Source: Streptomyces sp. Ag109_O5-10
GTDB taxonomy: Bacteria; Actinomycetota; Actinomycetes; Streptomycetales; Streptomycetaceae
DNA: 64,000 nt
Direction: 5' to 3'
Assembly: GCF_900105755.1 (NCBI RefSeq)
Contig: NZ_FNTQ01000001.1
Location: forward strand, 6,572,001 to 6,636,000
Shown here: positions 34,534 to 44,461 of the stretch, piece after piece
How positions within the stretch are numbered: the first letter of the stretch is position 1
Layout: every line of letters begins with the position of its first letter
Position numbers and translations under genes: made by a program
The notes under the pieces: model-generated
What the model saw: the letters and a program-made list of their open reading frames with translations, nothing else
Databases searched by the model: none
What the model was told of the DNA's origin: nothing

Positions 34534-36564
34534 GTGGCGAACGTGGAGCACAGCGGGCGAGCGGGAGAGGCATTCGGCGGGGCGGAAACCGGAACACGGC
34601 TCAGAATGATCCGGCTCGCCCTGTGGGCGGTGGCCGCGATCCTCGTCGTACGGCAGCTGGCCGTCGTCCTCGGCACCCCGAGCGGGGAACGGCTCACGGA
34701 CCTGGAGACCTGGGTCGGCCCCGAGGGCGTGCTGCACGTCAAGGGTTCCCTGTACGACTCGACGCAGTTCACCGGCACCCCCTTCGGCGGGCTGGTGCTC
34801 AAGCCGCTCACCAGAGCCGCCGAACAGGCCCTCGGCTGGGGCTGGACCTTCGGCACCCTGCTGCTGGTGGTCGCCCTCGGCCTGGTCGCCGCCCGCGCGC
34901 TGCCCCAACCGGTGAGCCGCCGCACCTCGCTCCTTGCCGCACCGGTCGCGATCAGCCTGCTGATGCTCTCGCTGCCCGTCCGCAACACCCTCTGGCTCGG
35001 CCAGACCAGCATCATCCCGGTCCTGCTGGTGCTCCTCGGCTGCTTCGCCGCCCGCGGGCAGCGTGACAGCGGAGTGTGCGTCGGGCTGGCCGCCGCCCTC
35101 CAGCCGGCGCTGCTGCTCTTCGCCCCGCTGCTGTGGTTCACCGGCCGCCGCCGGGCCGCCGCCGCCACCGGCGCGACCTTCGCCGTGTGCACGGCGCTGG
35201 CCTGGGCGGCTCTGCCGCACGACTCGTACACCTACTGGATCCACCACATCGCCGGCGCCGGCCTCGGCGGTCAGGCTGACGCGCTCGCCAACCAGTCGCT
35301 GCACGGCGCCCTGCTGCGGTTCGGGTTGAGCGGTCCGCTGGAGATCGTGCTGTTCCTGGCGCTCGGCGCCGCCGTGGCCGCCGTCGCGCTGCACCGCGCG
35401 GTGCGCTACGCCCGCGACGGGCAGCTGCTGCTCGCGGTCGCGATCACCGGCTGCGCGGTGGTGGCCGTGTCGCCGACCGCTTGGCCGTACCAGCTGGTGT
35501 GGGTACTGCTGGCGGCGGTCGGGCGGGTCGGCAAGCGAGCGTCGGACCGGTATCCGTGGCCGGTCGCGGTGGTCCTGGTGGTGACGCTGCCCGCGAAGAT
35601 GCTGCTGCCGAACGTGTCCGTGGTGTACACCCTGCGCGACAACCTGGTACTGCTTGCCGCCCTGGCCGCGGCCACCACGGTTCCGTTCCTGTCGACCGCT
35701 TCGCCGCACTTCCGCTCACCCGTCCCGACCGTCTACGCGGCGCCGGTCCCGGCCCGCCTTCCCCTGGTTCCGCTGCTGCCGTTCTGGCGCAGGGTGGTCA
35801 CGCGGCCCAGCCTGCTGCTCGAACTGCTGCTCATCCGGGTCTTCTACGCGGCGTACTCCTCCGTGCGGACCGCCGCGAGCGGAGGCCGTGCGGTCGCGGA
35901 GGCGCACGGGCACCAGGTCCACTCGATCGAGAAGGCCCTCCATATCGACATCGAGCAGTGGGCCAACCACACGGTGGTCCGGTTGCCCCGGGTGGAACGT
36001 TTCCTCGGGTTCTACTACGAGTCGTTCCACTTCGTGGTGCCTCTGGCGATCCTCGGTGTGCTCTACGCCCGGCGCCCCGCGGACTACCGTTGGGCACGCA
36101 GTTCGCTCGGCATCGCCACGTTGATCGGGCTGCTCGGATTCTGGCTCTACCCGCTCGCCCCGCCGCGCCTGACGCCGGGGCTCGGTTTCGTCGACACCGT
36201 GCATGGCGTCCAGGACCTGAGCAAGCCCGACTACGGTGCGATGACCGCGGTCACCAACCAGTACGCGGCCATGCCCTCCCTGCACTTCGGATGGTCGCTG
36301 TGGTGCGGAGTCGTCATCGCCGTACTGGCCCCCAAGTGGTGGATGAAGGCGCTCGGGCTCCTGCATCCGCTGTTCACCGTGGCCGCGATCGTCGCGACGG
36401 CCAACCACTGGGTTCTTGACGCGGTCGGCGGCGCTGCGGTGGTCGCTGCGGGATTCGCGCTGACATACCTGCTGTCGGGACCGCCCCGTGGCGCGGCTGC
36501 CGGCATGCCGGCCGAGCGCGGCGGCCGTGATCAGGTACCGCATCCGGCGAACGGAGCGGTGTAG
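34534..36564 (+). CDS. GT87 polyprenyl-phosphate glycosyltransferase fused to PAP2 phosphatase
   Basis: The 676-residue membrane protein is a fusion. Residues 25-400 resemble GT87 mannosyltransferases, with an early extracytoplasmic Asp/Glu loop (TDLETWVGPEG) and about ten membrane segments. Residues 420-650 match PAP2 superfamily 3, with KALHIDIEQW, then SLHFGWS and ANHWVLDAVGG supplying the phosphatase His and Asp residues. The GTG at 34534 follows GGCGAGG; the ATG at 34606 is an alternative. Coupling transfer from a polyprenyl-phosphate sugar to dephosphorylation of a lipid phosphate is an attractive inference. No operon partner is present. Confidence 0.85.
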   Translation: MANVEHSGRAGEAFGGAETGTRLRMIRLALWAVAAILVVRQLAVVLGTPSGERLTDLETWVGPEGVLHVKGSLYDSTQFTGTPFGGLVLKPLTRAAEQALGWGWTFGTLLLVVALGLVAARALPQPVSRRTSLLAAPVAISLLMLSLPVRNTLWLGQTSIIPVLLVLLGCFAARGQRDSGVCVGLAAALQPALLLFAPLLWFTGRRRAAAATGATFAVCTALAWAALPHDSYTYWIHHIAGAGLGGQADALANQSLHGALLRFGLSGPLEIVLFLALGAAVAAVALHRAVRYARDGQLLLAVAITGCAVVAVSPTAWPYQLVWVLLAAVGRVGKRASDRYPWPVAVVLVVTLPAKMLLPNVSVVYTLRDNLVLLAALAAATTVPFLSTASPHFRSPVPTVYAAPVPARLPLVPLLPFWRRVVTRPSLLLELLLIRVFYAAYSSVRTAASGGRAVAEAHGHQVHSIEKALHIDIEQWANHTVVRLPRVERFLGFYYESFHFVVPLAILGVLYARRPADYRWARSSLGIATLIGLLGFWLYPLAPPRLTPGLGFVDTVHGVQDLSKPDYGAMTAVTNQYAAMPSLHFGWSLWCGVVIAVLAPKWWMKALGLLHPLFTVAAIVATANHWVLDAVGGAAVVAAGFALTYLLSGPPRGAAAGMPAERGGRDQVPHPANGAV

Positions 36565-36622
36565 CCGCCGCGCGCAACACCCCGCGTCAATCGGGTGGAT
36601 CCCGTCCCGTGAGCCCGGTCCG

Positions 36623-37792
<1,170 letters not shown>

Positions 37793-37862
37793 GGGGGCTC
37801 GGTCCTCTCCTCGGTCACCCGCGCGGCGCAGGGGCGTCCCGGCCCGGCCCGCCACGCAGAAC

Positions 37863-37876
37863 TAGAACGCGTACTA
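37863..37876. promoter_or_regulatory. KstR-type operator between fadA5 and cyp125
   Basis: TAGAACGCGTACTA fits the KstR consensus TnnAACnnGTTnnA with one change (GTA for GTT). It lies within a longer near-perfect palindrome, GCAGAACTAGAACG and CGTACTAGTTCTGC. It is 71 bases from the fadA5 start and about 200 from cyp125. Similar boxes precede the aldehyde dehydrogenase and kstR genes. Confidence 0.7.
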
Positions 37877-37994
37877 GTTCTGCGTGCAGTCTGCTGACAG
37901 TCCGTCCGCAACCGCAAGAGGGATGCATGCAATTGGGGTGACCGTGCCCCTTGCGACTTGTAGAACCCGTTATTACCTTCACGGCAACCGGCAT

Positions 37995-38013
37995 TTCTGA
38001 TGGTCCGTCAGAA
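37995..38013. promoter_or_regulatory. 19-bp palindrome upstream of cyp125
   Basis: TTCTGATGGTCCGTCAGAA is a near-perfect inverted repeat 66 bases before the cyp125 start. Sixteen bases of its core recur with one or two changes at 50466-50482, upstream of the MBL-fold hydrolase. It differs from the KstR box, so a second TetR-like regulator may act here. Confidence 0.55.
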
Positions 38014-38079
38014 TGGCTGTCGGAACGACCGCCGGAACGCCGGCACGTCCAGGTCCGTACACGGTGGGAGTGAGTCGCC

Positions 38080-39315
38080 ATGCCCTGTCCCGCGCTGCCC
38101 GACGGGTTCGACCTCACCGACCCCGATCTGCTCCATCACCGGGTACCGCTCCCGGAGTTCGCCGCCCTGCGCCAGGCCGAACCGGTCCGCTGGATCGAAC
38201 AGCCGCACGGCATCGCCGGCTTCGCGGACGACGGCTACTGGGCCGTCACCCGGCACGCGGACGTCAAGTACGTCTCCACGCACCCCGAGCTGTTCTCCTC
38301 CTGGCTCAACACGGCGATCATCCGCTTCGGCGAGCACATCCAGCGCGACGCCATCGACGCCCAGCGGCTGATCCTGCTGAACATGGACCCGCCCGAGCAC
38401 ACCCGGGTCCGCCAGATCATCCAGCGCGGCTTCACCCCGCGCTCCATCCGGGCCCTGGAGGAACGGCTGCGCATCCGCGCCGGGGCGATCGTCGAGGCGG
38501 CCCGCGCCCGCACCGGCCCCTTCGACTTCGTCACCGAGGTCGCCTGCGAGCTCCCCCTCCAGGCGATCGCGGAGCTGATCGGCATCCCGCAGGACGACCG
38601 ATCCAAGATCTTCGACTGGTCCAACAAGATGATCTCGTACGACGACCCGGAGTACGCGATCACCGAGGAGGTGGGCGCCGAGTCCGCCACCGAGCTGATC
38701 GCCTACGCGATGAACATGGCGGCCGACCGCAAGCGGTGCCCGGCCAAGGACATCGTGAGCACCCTGGTGGCGGCCGAGGACGAGGGCAACCTCGGCTCCG
38801 ACGAGTTCGGCTTCTTCGTGCTGATGCTCTCGGTGGCCGGCAACGAGACCACCCGCAACGCCATCACCCACGGCATGCACGCGTTCCTGACCCACCCCGA
38901 CGCCTGGGACCTGTACAAGCGCGAGCGCCCGGCGACCGCGGCCGAGGAGATCGTCCGCTGGGCCACCCCGGTCAACTCCTTCCAGCGCACCGCGACCCAG
39001 GACACCGAGCTGGGCGGCAAGCTGATCCGCAAGGGCGACCGGGTCGGCGTCTTCTACGCCTCCGCCAACCACGACCCCGAGGTCTTCACCGACCCCGGCA
39101 CCTTCGACATCACCCGCGACCCCAACCCCCACCTCGGCTTCGGCGGCGGCGGCCCCCACTACTGCCTCGGCAAGTCCCTGGCCGTCCTGGAGATCGACCT
39201 GATCTTCGACGCGATCGCCGACGCGATGCCGGACCTGCGTCTCGTCGGCGCCCCGGACCGGCTCCGCTCGGCATGGATCAACGGTGTGAAACACCTCCAG
39301 GTCACCACGTCGTAG
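38080..39315 (+). CDS. cyp125: CYP125 family cytochrome P450 (steroid C26/C27 monooxygenase)
   Basis: The 411-residue P450 aligns by eye with mycobacterial CYP125A1 throughout: LPDGFDLTDPDL near the start, IIQRGFTPRSI, ELPLQAIAELIGIPQ, the I-helix AGNETTRN (about 264-271), EEIVRWATPVNSFQRTA and the heme loop FGGGGPHYCLG (Cys about 365). CYP125 enzymes oxidise the terminal methyl of the cholesterol or cholestenone side chain. The ATG follows GGGAG. Divergent fadA5 and the distant aldehyde dehydrogenase/ferredoxin operon and kstR share its type of operator. Confidence 0.9.
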   Translation: MPCPALPDGFDLTDPDLLHHRVPLPEFAALRQAEPVRWIEQPHGIAGFADDGYWAVTRHADVKYVSTHPELFSSWLNTAIIRFGEHIQRDAIDAQRLILLNMDPPEHTRVRQIIQRGFTPRSIRALEERLRIRAGAIVEAARARTGPFDFVTEVACELPLQAIAELIGIPQDDRSKIFDWSNKMISYDDPEYAITEEVGAESATELIAYAMNMAADRKRCPAKDIVSTLVAAEDEGNLGSDEFGFFVLMLSVAGNETTRNAITHGMHAFLTHPDAWDLYKRERPATAAEEIVRWATPVNSFQRTATQDTELGGKLIRKGDRVGVFYASANHDPEVFTDPGTFDITRDPNPHLGFGGGGPHYCLGKSLAVLEIDLIFDAIADAMPDLRLVGAPDRLRSAWINGVKHLQVTTS

Positions 39316-39471
39316 ACCGCCTTGCCCACTCCCCCCGGACCCGGGCCGACGGCTCCCGGCGCCGCCGGCCCGTCCCGAGGGAGGCAGGAGCACCCCCTCC
39401 CTACGCCCCGTTCCTGCCTCCCCCGAGACGCCGGTCACCGCCCGCTTTGGCGGTGCGCCGGGACATGCGAC

Positions 39472-39503
39472 GGCACCCTCGCCCAGGGAGGGGCGAGGGT
39501 GCC
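39472..39503. terminator. Bidirectional terminator between cyp125 and transglycosylase
   Basis: GGCACCCTCGCCC pairs perfectly with GGGCGAGGGTGCC across the loop AGGGAG, a 13-bp stem. It lies between the convergent 3' ends of cyp125 (39315) and the transglycosylase gene (39591). The rest of 39316-39590 shows no gene. Confidence 0.8.
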
Positions 39504-39590
39504 GGGGTTCAGGGGCGCGCGGCGCCGGGGATCGGCGGCGGGTGCGCGGCTCGGCCGCGATCGACCGCGGGCGCGCGCGGGTCGGCCGGC

Positions 39591-40004
39591 TCAGTACCAG
39601 CCGTTGGCCTGCCAGAAGCTCCAGGCGGCGGTCGGGCTGCCGTAGCGGGAGTTCATGTAGTCCAGACCCCACTTGATCTGGGTGGCGGGGTTGGTCTTCC
39701 AGTCGGAGCCGGCAGTCGCCATCTTCGAGCCGGGCAGGGCCTGGACCAGGCCGTAGGCGCCGGAGGACGAGTTGGTGGCGGAGGGGTTCCAGCCGCTCTC
39801 GTGCGAGACGATCTTGCTGAAGGCGTTGAACTGCGCGGCGTCCGGAATCATCTTGTGCGCGATCGTCTGGGCGGAGGAGGCCGACGTGGTGGCGGCCTGG
39901 GCGGGCGCCGCGGTCAGGGCCAGGCCGGCGGCGGCAGCGGCCACGGCGGCGGTGGTGAGGGCCTTCTTCGGGGAAGCGATGCGGCGGATGAAGGACACGG
40001 ACAC
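39591..40004 (-). CDS. Secreted SLT-type transglycosylase-like protein
   Basis: The 137-residue protein has a Sec signal peptide (hydrophobic AAVAAAAAGLALTAAPAQA, cleavage near 38) and a compact lysozyme-like domain with the catalytic Glu in SHESGWN (about 69) followed by SGAYGLVQALPGSKM and ending SFWQANGWY. This matches the small SLT/resuscitation-like hydrolases of streptomycetes that cut peptidoglycan during growth or germination. Start GTG 40004 follows GAGGTTCTCC. No ydaO-type riboswitch core was recognised upstream. Confidence 0.85.
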   Translation of the reverse strand: MSVSFIRRIASPKKALTTAAVAAAAAGLALTAAPAQAATTSASSAQTIAHKMIPDAAQFNAFSKIVSHESGWNPSATNSSSGAYGLVQALPGSKMATAGSDWKTNPATQIKWGLDYMNSRYGSPTAAWSFWQANGWY

Positions 40005-40336
40005 GGAGAACCTCGTTCGTCGGGGACAGGGGGTCGCCGTGTGCTCCGCGGAACCACCCGTGGGGGCCGTCCGTGTGCGTCGGCGCCGCGGCCCGCTGTG
40101 GGCTCGTGGCGCCTGGCGACGTCGTCCAGAGAAGCAGGCCGGAAAGCCGTCCGCAATCACCCCTTTTACTAGTTGTGGTCGCATAGGGGGGTTTGGGCCG
40201 GCGTGTGGCGTGGCTCTCAAACCACAGGTCAACGGGGTGGCAAAACGGGCATAAAGGAAAGGTCCGTCTACTGTTCCGGATCGTAGGTGACGTGCGTCAT
40301 GTGGGGCGCTTCACCGGTCCCGTCACCGGGCGCGTA
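40005..40336. other. Intergenic region upstream of the transglycosylase
   Basis: This is the leader side of the transglycosylase gene, about 250 bases long, plus the 3' flank of the ECF operon. A 12-bp inverted repeat TGACGTGCGTCA lies at 40288-40299, and an A/T-rich tract near 40155-40195 may hold the promoter. No gene is seen. Confidence 0.45.
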
Positions 40337-40359
40337 CGGCCCCTCACGTCCCGGGGCCG
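40337..40359 (-). terminator. Terminator of the B12-regulated ECF operon
   Basis: CGGCCCC (40337-40343) pairs with GGGGCCG (40353-40359) around a 9-nt loop. The hairpin overlaps the last codons and stop of the ECF S-component gene on the minus strand, at the end of the operon. Confidence 0.55.
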
Positions 40360-41189
40360 TCGAATGTGACCGCGGTCTCGAAAGCGGCCCGCCGGGTGGC
40401 CCGGCGCAACGCCCGCAGCAGCGCCGGACCGAGGAGCAGGGTGAGCACCACCGTGCACAGGGCCCGGCCCAGGTTCCAGCCCATGGCGGTGGCCAGGCTG
40501 TAGGCGAGGAAACGGGCCAGGTTGGCGGCGGGCCCGGCGTGCGGGTCGAAGGAGAGGTTCGAGGCGTTGCCGGCCAGCAGCGGCCAGCCCGCCAGGTCGA
40601 CGACCAGCCCGTAGCCGAACGCGGCGAGGAAGCCGTACCCCGCCAGCAGCGCCAGCTCGCCGCGGCCGCGCAGCCGCCCCGCGCCCGGCAGCAGCCCGGC
40701 CCCCATCGTGAACCAGCCCATCGCCAGCATCTGGAACGGCAGCCACGGCCCGACCCCGCCGGTGAGCAGCGCGGACGCGAACATGGTGAGCGAGCCGAGG
40801 GTGAACCCGAAGCCCGGCCCGAGCACCCGCCCGCTCAGCACCATCAGGAAGAACATCGGCTCGATCCCGGCGGTCCCGGCGCCGACCGGCCGCAGCGCCG
40901 CCCCGGTCGCGGCCAGCACGCCCAGCATCGCGACCGCCTTCGGACCCAGCCCCGACTCGGCGATCGTCGCCGCCAGTACGGCGACCAGCAGCACCAGCAG
41001 GCCCGCGAAGAGCCAGGGCGCGTCCTGGGCGTGCGAGGCGATCCGGGAGGAGGGCGGCGCCAGGAACGGCCAGCCGAGGGCGACCACTCCGACCGCGCTG
41101 ACCAGGAGCAGGGCGGCGAGGGAGCGGGGGCCGAGCCGCACGGGGTCGGCCGCGCGGGACCTCGCCCCGGCAGGGGCCGGGGCGGTCAC
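40344..41189 (-). CDS. ECF transporter substrate-binding (S) component
   Basis: The 281-residue membrane protein has about seven or eight membrane segments and the S-component pattern RVLGPGFGFTLGSLTMFASALLTGGVGPWLPFQM (about 118-150 in part) followed by MGWFTMGAG. The GTG start overlaps the stop of the ATPase gene (GTGA). It is the last gene of the operon led by a cobalamin riboswitch. Substrate is therefore predicted to be cobalamin, cobinamide or a corrinoid precursor, as in the CbrT/CblT groups of S components. Confidence 0.8.
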   Translation of the reverse strand: MTAPAPAGARSRAADPVRLGPRSLAALLLVSAVGVVALGWPFLAPPSSRIASHAQDAPWLFAGLLVLLVAVLAATIAESGLGPKAVAMLGVLAATGAALRPVGAGTAGIEPMFFLMVLSGRVLGPGFGFTLGSLTMFASALLTGGVGPWLPFQMLAMGWFTMGAGLLPGAGRLRGRGELALLAGYGFLAAFGYGLVVDLAGWPLLAGNASNLSFDPHAGPAANLARFLAYSLATAMGWNLGRALCTVVLTLLLGPALLRALRRATRRAAFETAVTFDGPGT

Positions 41190-42820
41190 GCCAGGGCCTC
41201 GCGGACCTGGGCCACGGTGAGCCACCGCTCGGGCGCGAGGATCTTCGTCACCTGCGGCGCGAAGGACGGCGAGGAGACGACGATGTCGTCGGTGGGCCCG
41301 TCCGCGATCACCTCGCCCTCCGCGAGCAGCACCACCCGGTGCGCCAGCTCCGCGGTCAGCTCCACGTCGTGCGTGGCCAGCACGATCGCGTGCCCGTCGG
41401 CGGCGAGCCCGCGCAACACGCCCACCAGCCGGGCCTTCGCCGCGTAGTCCAGGCCCCGGGTCGGCTCGTCGAGCAGGAGCAGCGGCGGCCGGGCGGTGAG
41501 GACGACGGCCAGCGCGAGGGCGAGCCGCTGCCCCTCGGACAGATCACGGGGGTGCGTGCCGTCCGCGACCCCCGGCAGCAGCTCGGACACCAGGCCGCGG
41601 CAGGTCCCCGCCGCCGCCCCCGCGTCCCGGTCGGCGGCCGCGCACTCGGCACCGACCGTGTCGGCGTACAGCAGGTCACGGGGTTCCTGCGGGACCAGCC
41701 CGACCAGGCGTACGAGGTCGCGCGGGCGGGTGCGGTGCGGAACCGCGCCGCCGACCCGGACCGTGCCCGAGCCCGGCTCGACGAGTCCGACCAGGGCGCC
41801 CAGCAGCGTCGACTTCCCGGCGCCGTTGCGTCCCATGAGAGCGACGGTCTCCCCGGCGGCGACGGTGAGATCCACGCCCCGCAGCGCGTCGACCCGGCCC
41901 CGGCGGACGCCGAGGGAGCGGACCTCGGCGAGGGGAGCCACGGGGCCGGCCGCAGGACCGGTCGCGGTCGCCGCCGCGGGCCGCTGCTCCGGGACCCGCC
42001 CGGCGAGCCGCTCCCGCAGCCCGGTCGCCGTCGCCCGGCGCCGGGCGTCCCGCACCGTCATCGGCAGCGGCGACCACCCGGCCACCCGCCCCAGCTCCAC
42101 CACCGGCGGACACACCGGTGACACGGCCATCACCTCGGCGGGCGTCCCGCGCACCGCCGCGGCCCCGTCCCCCGGCAGCAGCACGACCCGGTCGGCGTAC
42201 TGCACGACCCGCTCCAGCCGGTGCTCGGCCAGCAGCACCGTCGTGCCCAGGTCGTGCACCAGCCGCTGGAGCACGGCCAGCACCTCCTCGGCGGCGGCCG
42301 GATCGAGCGCGGAGGTCGGCTCGTCGAGCACCAGGACCGCGGGGTGCGGGGTGAGCACCGATCCGATCGCGACCCGCTGCCGCTGCCCGCCGGAGAGCGT
42401 GGCGATCGCCCGGTCCCTCAGCTCGGCCAGCCCCAGCAGGTCCAGCGTCTCCTCCACCCGCCGCCGCATCACCGCCGGGGCGATCCCCAACGACTCCATC
42501 CCGTAGGCGAGTTCGTCCTCGACCGTGTCGGTCACGAAGTGGGCGAGCGGATCCTGCCCCACCGTGCCCACCACGTCGGCGAGTTCACGCGGCCGGTGGC
42601 TGCGGGTGTCCCGGCCGGCCACCGTCACCCGGCCGCGCAGGGTGCCGCCGGTGAAGTGCGGCACGAGCCCGCTCACCGAGTTCAGCACCGTCGACTTCCC
42701 GGTCCCGGACGGGCCCACCAGCAGGACCAGTTCACCCTCGGGCACCTCGAAGTCGACGCCCTGGACGGCGGGCCCGGCCGCGCCCTCGTACGTCACGGAG
42801 ACGTCCTCGAAGCGGATCAC
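41186..42820 (-). CDS. ECF transporter ATPase, two ABC domains fused (A-A')
   Basis: The 544-residue protein holds two ABC domains. The first has Walker A GPSGTGKST (about 37-45), signature LSGGQRQR, Walker B VLVLDEPTSALD and switch His (LAEHRLE). The second has GRNGAGKST (about 329-337), signature LSEGQRLA, LLLLDEPTRGLD and ATHDVE. Both look active. A linker of about 55 residues separates them. The GTG start follows AAGGAG and overlaps the T-component stop. In ECF systems this pair drives uptake with the T and S proteins. Confidence 0.9.
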   Translation of the reverse strand: MIRFEDVSVTYEGAAGPAVQGVDFEVPEGELVLLVGPSGTGKSTVLNSVSGLVPHFTGGTLRGRVTVAGRDTRSHRPRELADVVGTVGQDPLAHFVTDTVEDELAYGMESLGIAPAVMRRRVEETLDLLGLAELRDRAIATLSGGQRQRVAIGSVLTPHPAVLVLDEPTSALDPAAAEEVLAVLQRLVHDLGTTVLLAEHRLERVVQYADRVVLLPGDGAAAVRGTPAEVMAVSPVCPPVVELGRVAGWSPLPMTVRDARRRATATGLRERLAGRVPEQRPAAATATGPAAGPVAPLAEVRSLGVRRGRVDALRGVDLTVAAGETVALMGRNGAGKSTLLGALVGLVEPGSGTVRVGGAVPHRTRPRDLVRLVGLVPQEPRDLLYADTVGAECAAADRDAGAAAGTCRGLVSELLPGVADGTHPRDLSEGQRLALALAVVLTARPPLLLLDEPTRGLDYAAKARLVGVLRGLAADGHAIVLATHDVELTAELAHRVVLLAEGEVIADGPTDDIVVSSPSFAPQVTKILAPERWLTVAQVREALA

Positions 42821-43998
42821 GACGGCTCCTTCGGCACGGCGAGGGCGGGCAGCAGACCGAGCAGCACGGCGGCCGCCGGCCACAGCGGAAGCGTGGGGGC
42901 GACCAGCGGTACGACACCGGGCTGCAGGGCGGCCGGGTCGCGGACGGACGCCAGGGTGAGCAGGGCGGCGACGGCGGCGCCCGCCCCGGCCACCAGCCAG
43001 GCGCGCGCGTCCCACGGGTCCGGCCGGTACCGGGTGCGCGGCGAACGCCGGCCGCCGAGCCGCAGCCCCGCCAGCGCGGCGGCCACTCCCGCCAGCAGCA
43101 CGGGCAGTCCGTACCCGCCGCCCTCGGTGGTGAGCAGCCCGTACAGCCCGGCGCAGACGCCGAGCAGACCGCCGAGGGTGAGCGCGGCCGTCGTACGGCG
43201 GACCCGGGCCGGGACGTCGGCGCTGCGGCCGTACCCGCGCGCGTCCATCGCGGCGGCCAGGGCGACCGACCGCTCCAACGCGCCCTCCAGGACCGGGAGG
43301 GCGACCTGGAGCAGGCCGCGGAGGCCGGAGTCGGGCCGGCCGCGCAGCCGCCGGGCGGCCCGCAGCCGCTGCACGTCGGCGACCAGGTGCGGTGCGAAGG
43401 TGAGCGCGACGACCACGGCCACGCCCAGCTCGTACAGGGCGCCGGGCAGGGACTTGAGCAGCCGCGCCGGGTTGGCGAGCGCGTTCGCGGCACCGACGCA
43501 GATGAGGAGGGTGGCGATCCGGAGCCCGTCGTAGAGCGCGAAGACGAGCGCCTCCGCCGTGACCCTCCCGCCGAGGCGGATGCCCTGGGCCCAGTGCGGG
43601 AGCGGGATCTCGGGGAGGGTGACGAGGGTGTGGGCACCGGGGACGGGCGAGCCGAGGAAGACGGTGAACGCGAGCCGCACGACCAGCACGGCGAGGCCGA
43701 GCCTGGCGAACGCGGCGTAGGAGCGGGACCAGGGCGCGGTCCGGCTGCGGCAGACGGCCACGACGTAGCCGGTGACGGTGATGAGCAGGCCGAGCAGAAG
43801 CGGGTTGGTCGTCCGCGACGCGGCGACCCCGAGCGAGAGGGACCAGAGCCACCATGCGCCGGGGTGCAGGGCGCGGGCGCGTGGGAGCCGACGCGGGGGT
43901 GGGGTCGCTCGCCCGCGCTTGCGGGGTGCCGCCTGCGCCCACCCTCCCGCACTCTCAACTTCGCTCGAACGGGTCGACCCCCATCGCCCCAGCGCCAC
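42817..43998 (-). CDS. ECF transporter transmembrane (T) component, CbiQ/EcfT family
   Basis: The protein has an N-terminal HPGAWWLWSLSLGVAASRTTNPLLLGL segment, several membrane helices, and the T-component coupling motifs: AARRLRGRPDSG and AAAMDARGYGRS (the Ala-Arg-Gly signatures that contact the ATPases). The start is unsettled. The first in-frame start codon upstream of the conserved region is the GTG at 43998, used here, which adds about 40 Arg/Pro-rich residues; the frame runs on through the 78-bp repeats, which are unlikely to be coding. It overlaps the ATPase gene by 4 bases. Confidence 0.8.
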   Translation of the reverse strand: MALGRWGSTRSSEVESAGGWAQAAPRKRGRATPPPRRLPRARALHPGAWWLWSLSLGVAASRTTNPLLLGLLITVTGYVVAVCRSRTAPWSRSYAAFARLGLAVLVVRLAFTVFLGSPVPGAHTLVTLPEIPLPHWAQGIRLGGRVTAEALVFALYDGLRIATLLICVGAANALANPARLLKSLPGALYELGVAVVVALTFAPHLVADVQRLRAARRLRGRPDSGLRGLLQVALPVLEGALERSVALAAAMDARGYGRSADVPARVRRTTAALTLGGLLGVCAGLYGLLTTEGGGYGLPVLLAGVAAALAGLRLGGRRSPRTRYRPDPWDARAWLVAGAGAAVAALLTLASVRDPAALQPGVVPLVAPTLPLWPAAAVLLGLLPALAVPKEPS

Positions 43999-44034
43999 GA
44001 CTGCCCGCAGCCTGAGCACGGGACTGCACCGCCC

Positions 44035-44445
44035 CGCCAGCGGCGCGGGGAACTGCGCGAGCAGCCCCCACCGGCCTGCGGCTGGGGCGTGCCCTGTCAG
44101 GGGCGCGGGGAACTGCGCGGGCACCCCCCACCGGCCTGCGGTGGCGGGACTGCCTGTGGCTGGGGCGTGCCCTGTCAGGGGCGCGAGGAACTGCGCGGGC
44201 ACCCCCCACCGGCCTGCGGTGGCGGGACTGCCTGTGGCTGGGGCGTGCCCTGTCAGGGGCGCGAGGAACTGCGCGGGCAGCCTCCACCGGCCTGCGGTGG
44301 CGGGACTGCCTGTGGCTGGGGTGTGCCCTGTCAGGGGCGCGAGGAACTGCGCGAGCAGCCCCGACCGGTGTGCGGTGGCGGGACTGCTTGCGGCTGGGGC
44401 GTGCCCTGTCAGGGGCGCGAGGAACTGCGCGGGCAACCCCCACCG
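44035..44445. repeat. 78-bp tandem repeat array with GCGC cores inside ECF operon
   Basis: Six copies of the core GGCGCGRGGAACTGCGCG occur with AACTGCGCG starting at 44051, 44111, 44189, 44267, 44345 and 44423. The last five are spaced exactly 78 bases, the first 60. Each unit includes GTGGCGGGACTGCCTGTGGC and TGGGGCGTGCCCTGTCAGG. The array fills the space between the SCO2322-family gene and the T-component gene. Since 78 is a multiple of three, frames pass through it, but codon use and the neighbours argue that it is not translated. Confidence 0.9.
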
Positions 44446-44461
44446 GCCCGCGCTGTGGCGC

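Noticed and set aside
40005..40260. Possible c-di-AMP (ydaO) riboswitch before the secreted transglycosylase
   Set aside because: Such switches precede wall hydrolase genes in streptomycetes, but I could not find the conserved ydaO core segments here. A covariance-model scan would decide.
44035..44445. Possible CRISPR array
   Set aside because: The 78-bp units are near-identical over their full length, so there are no spacers.
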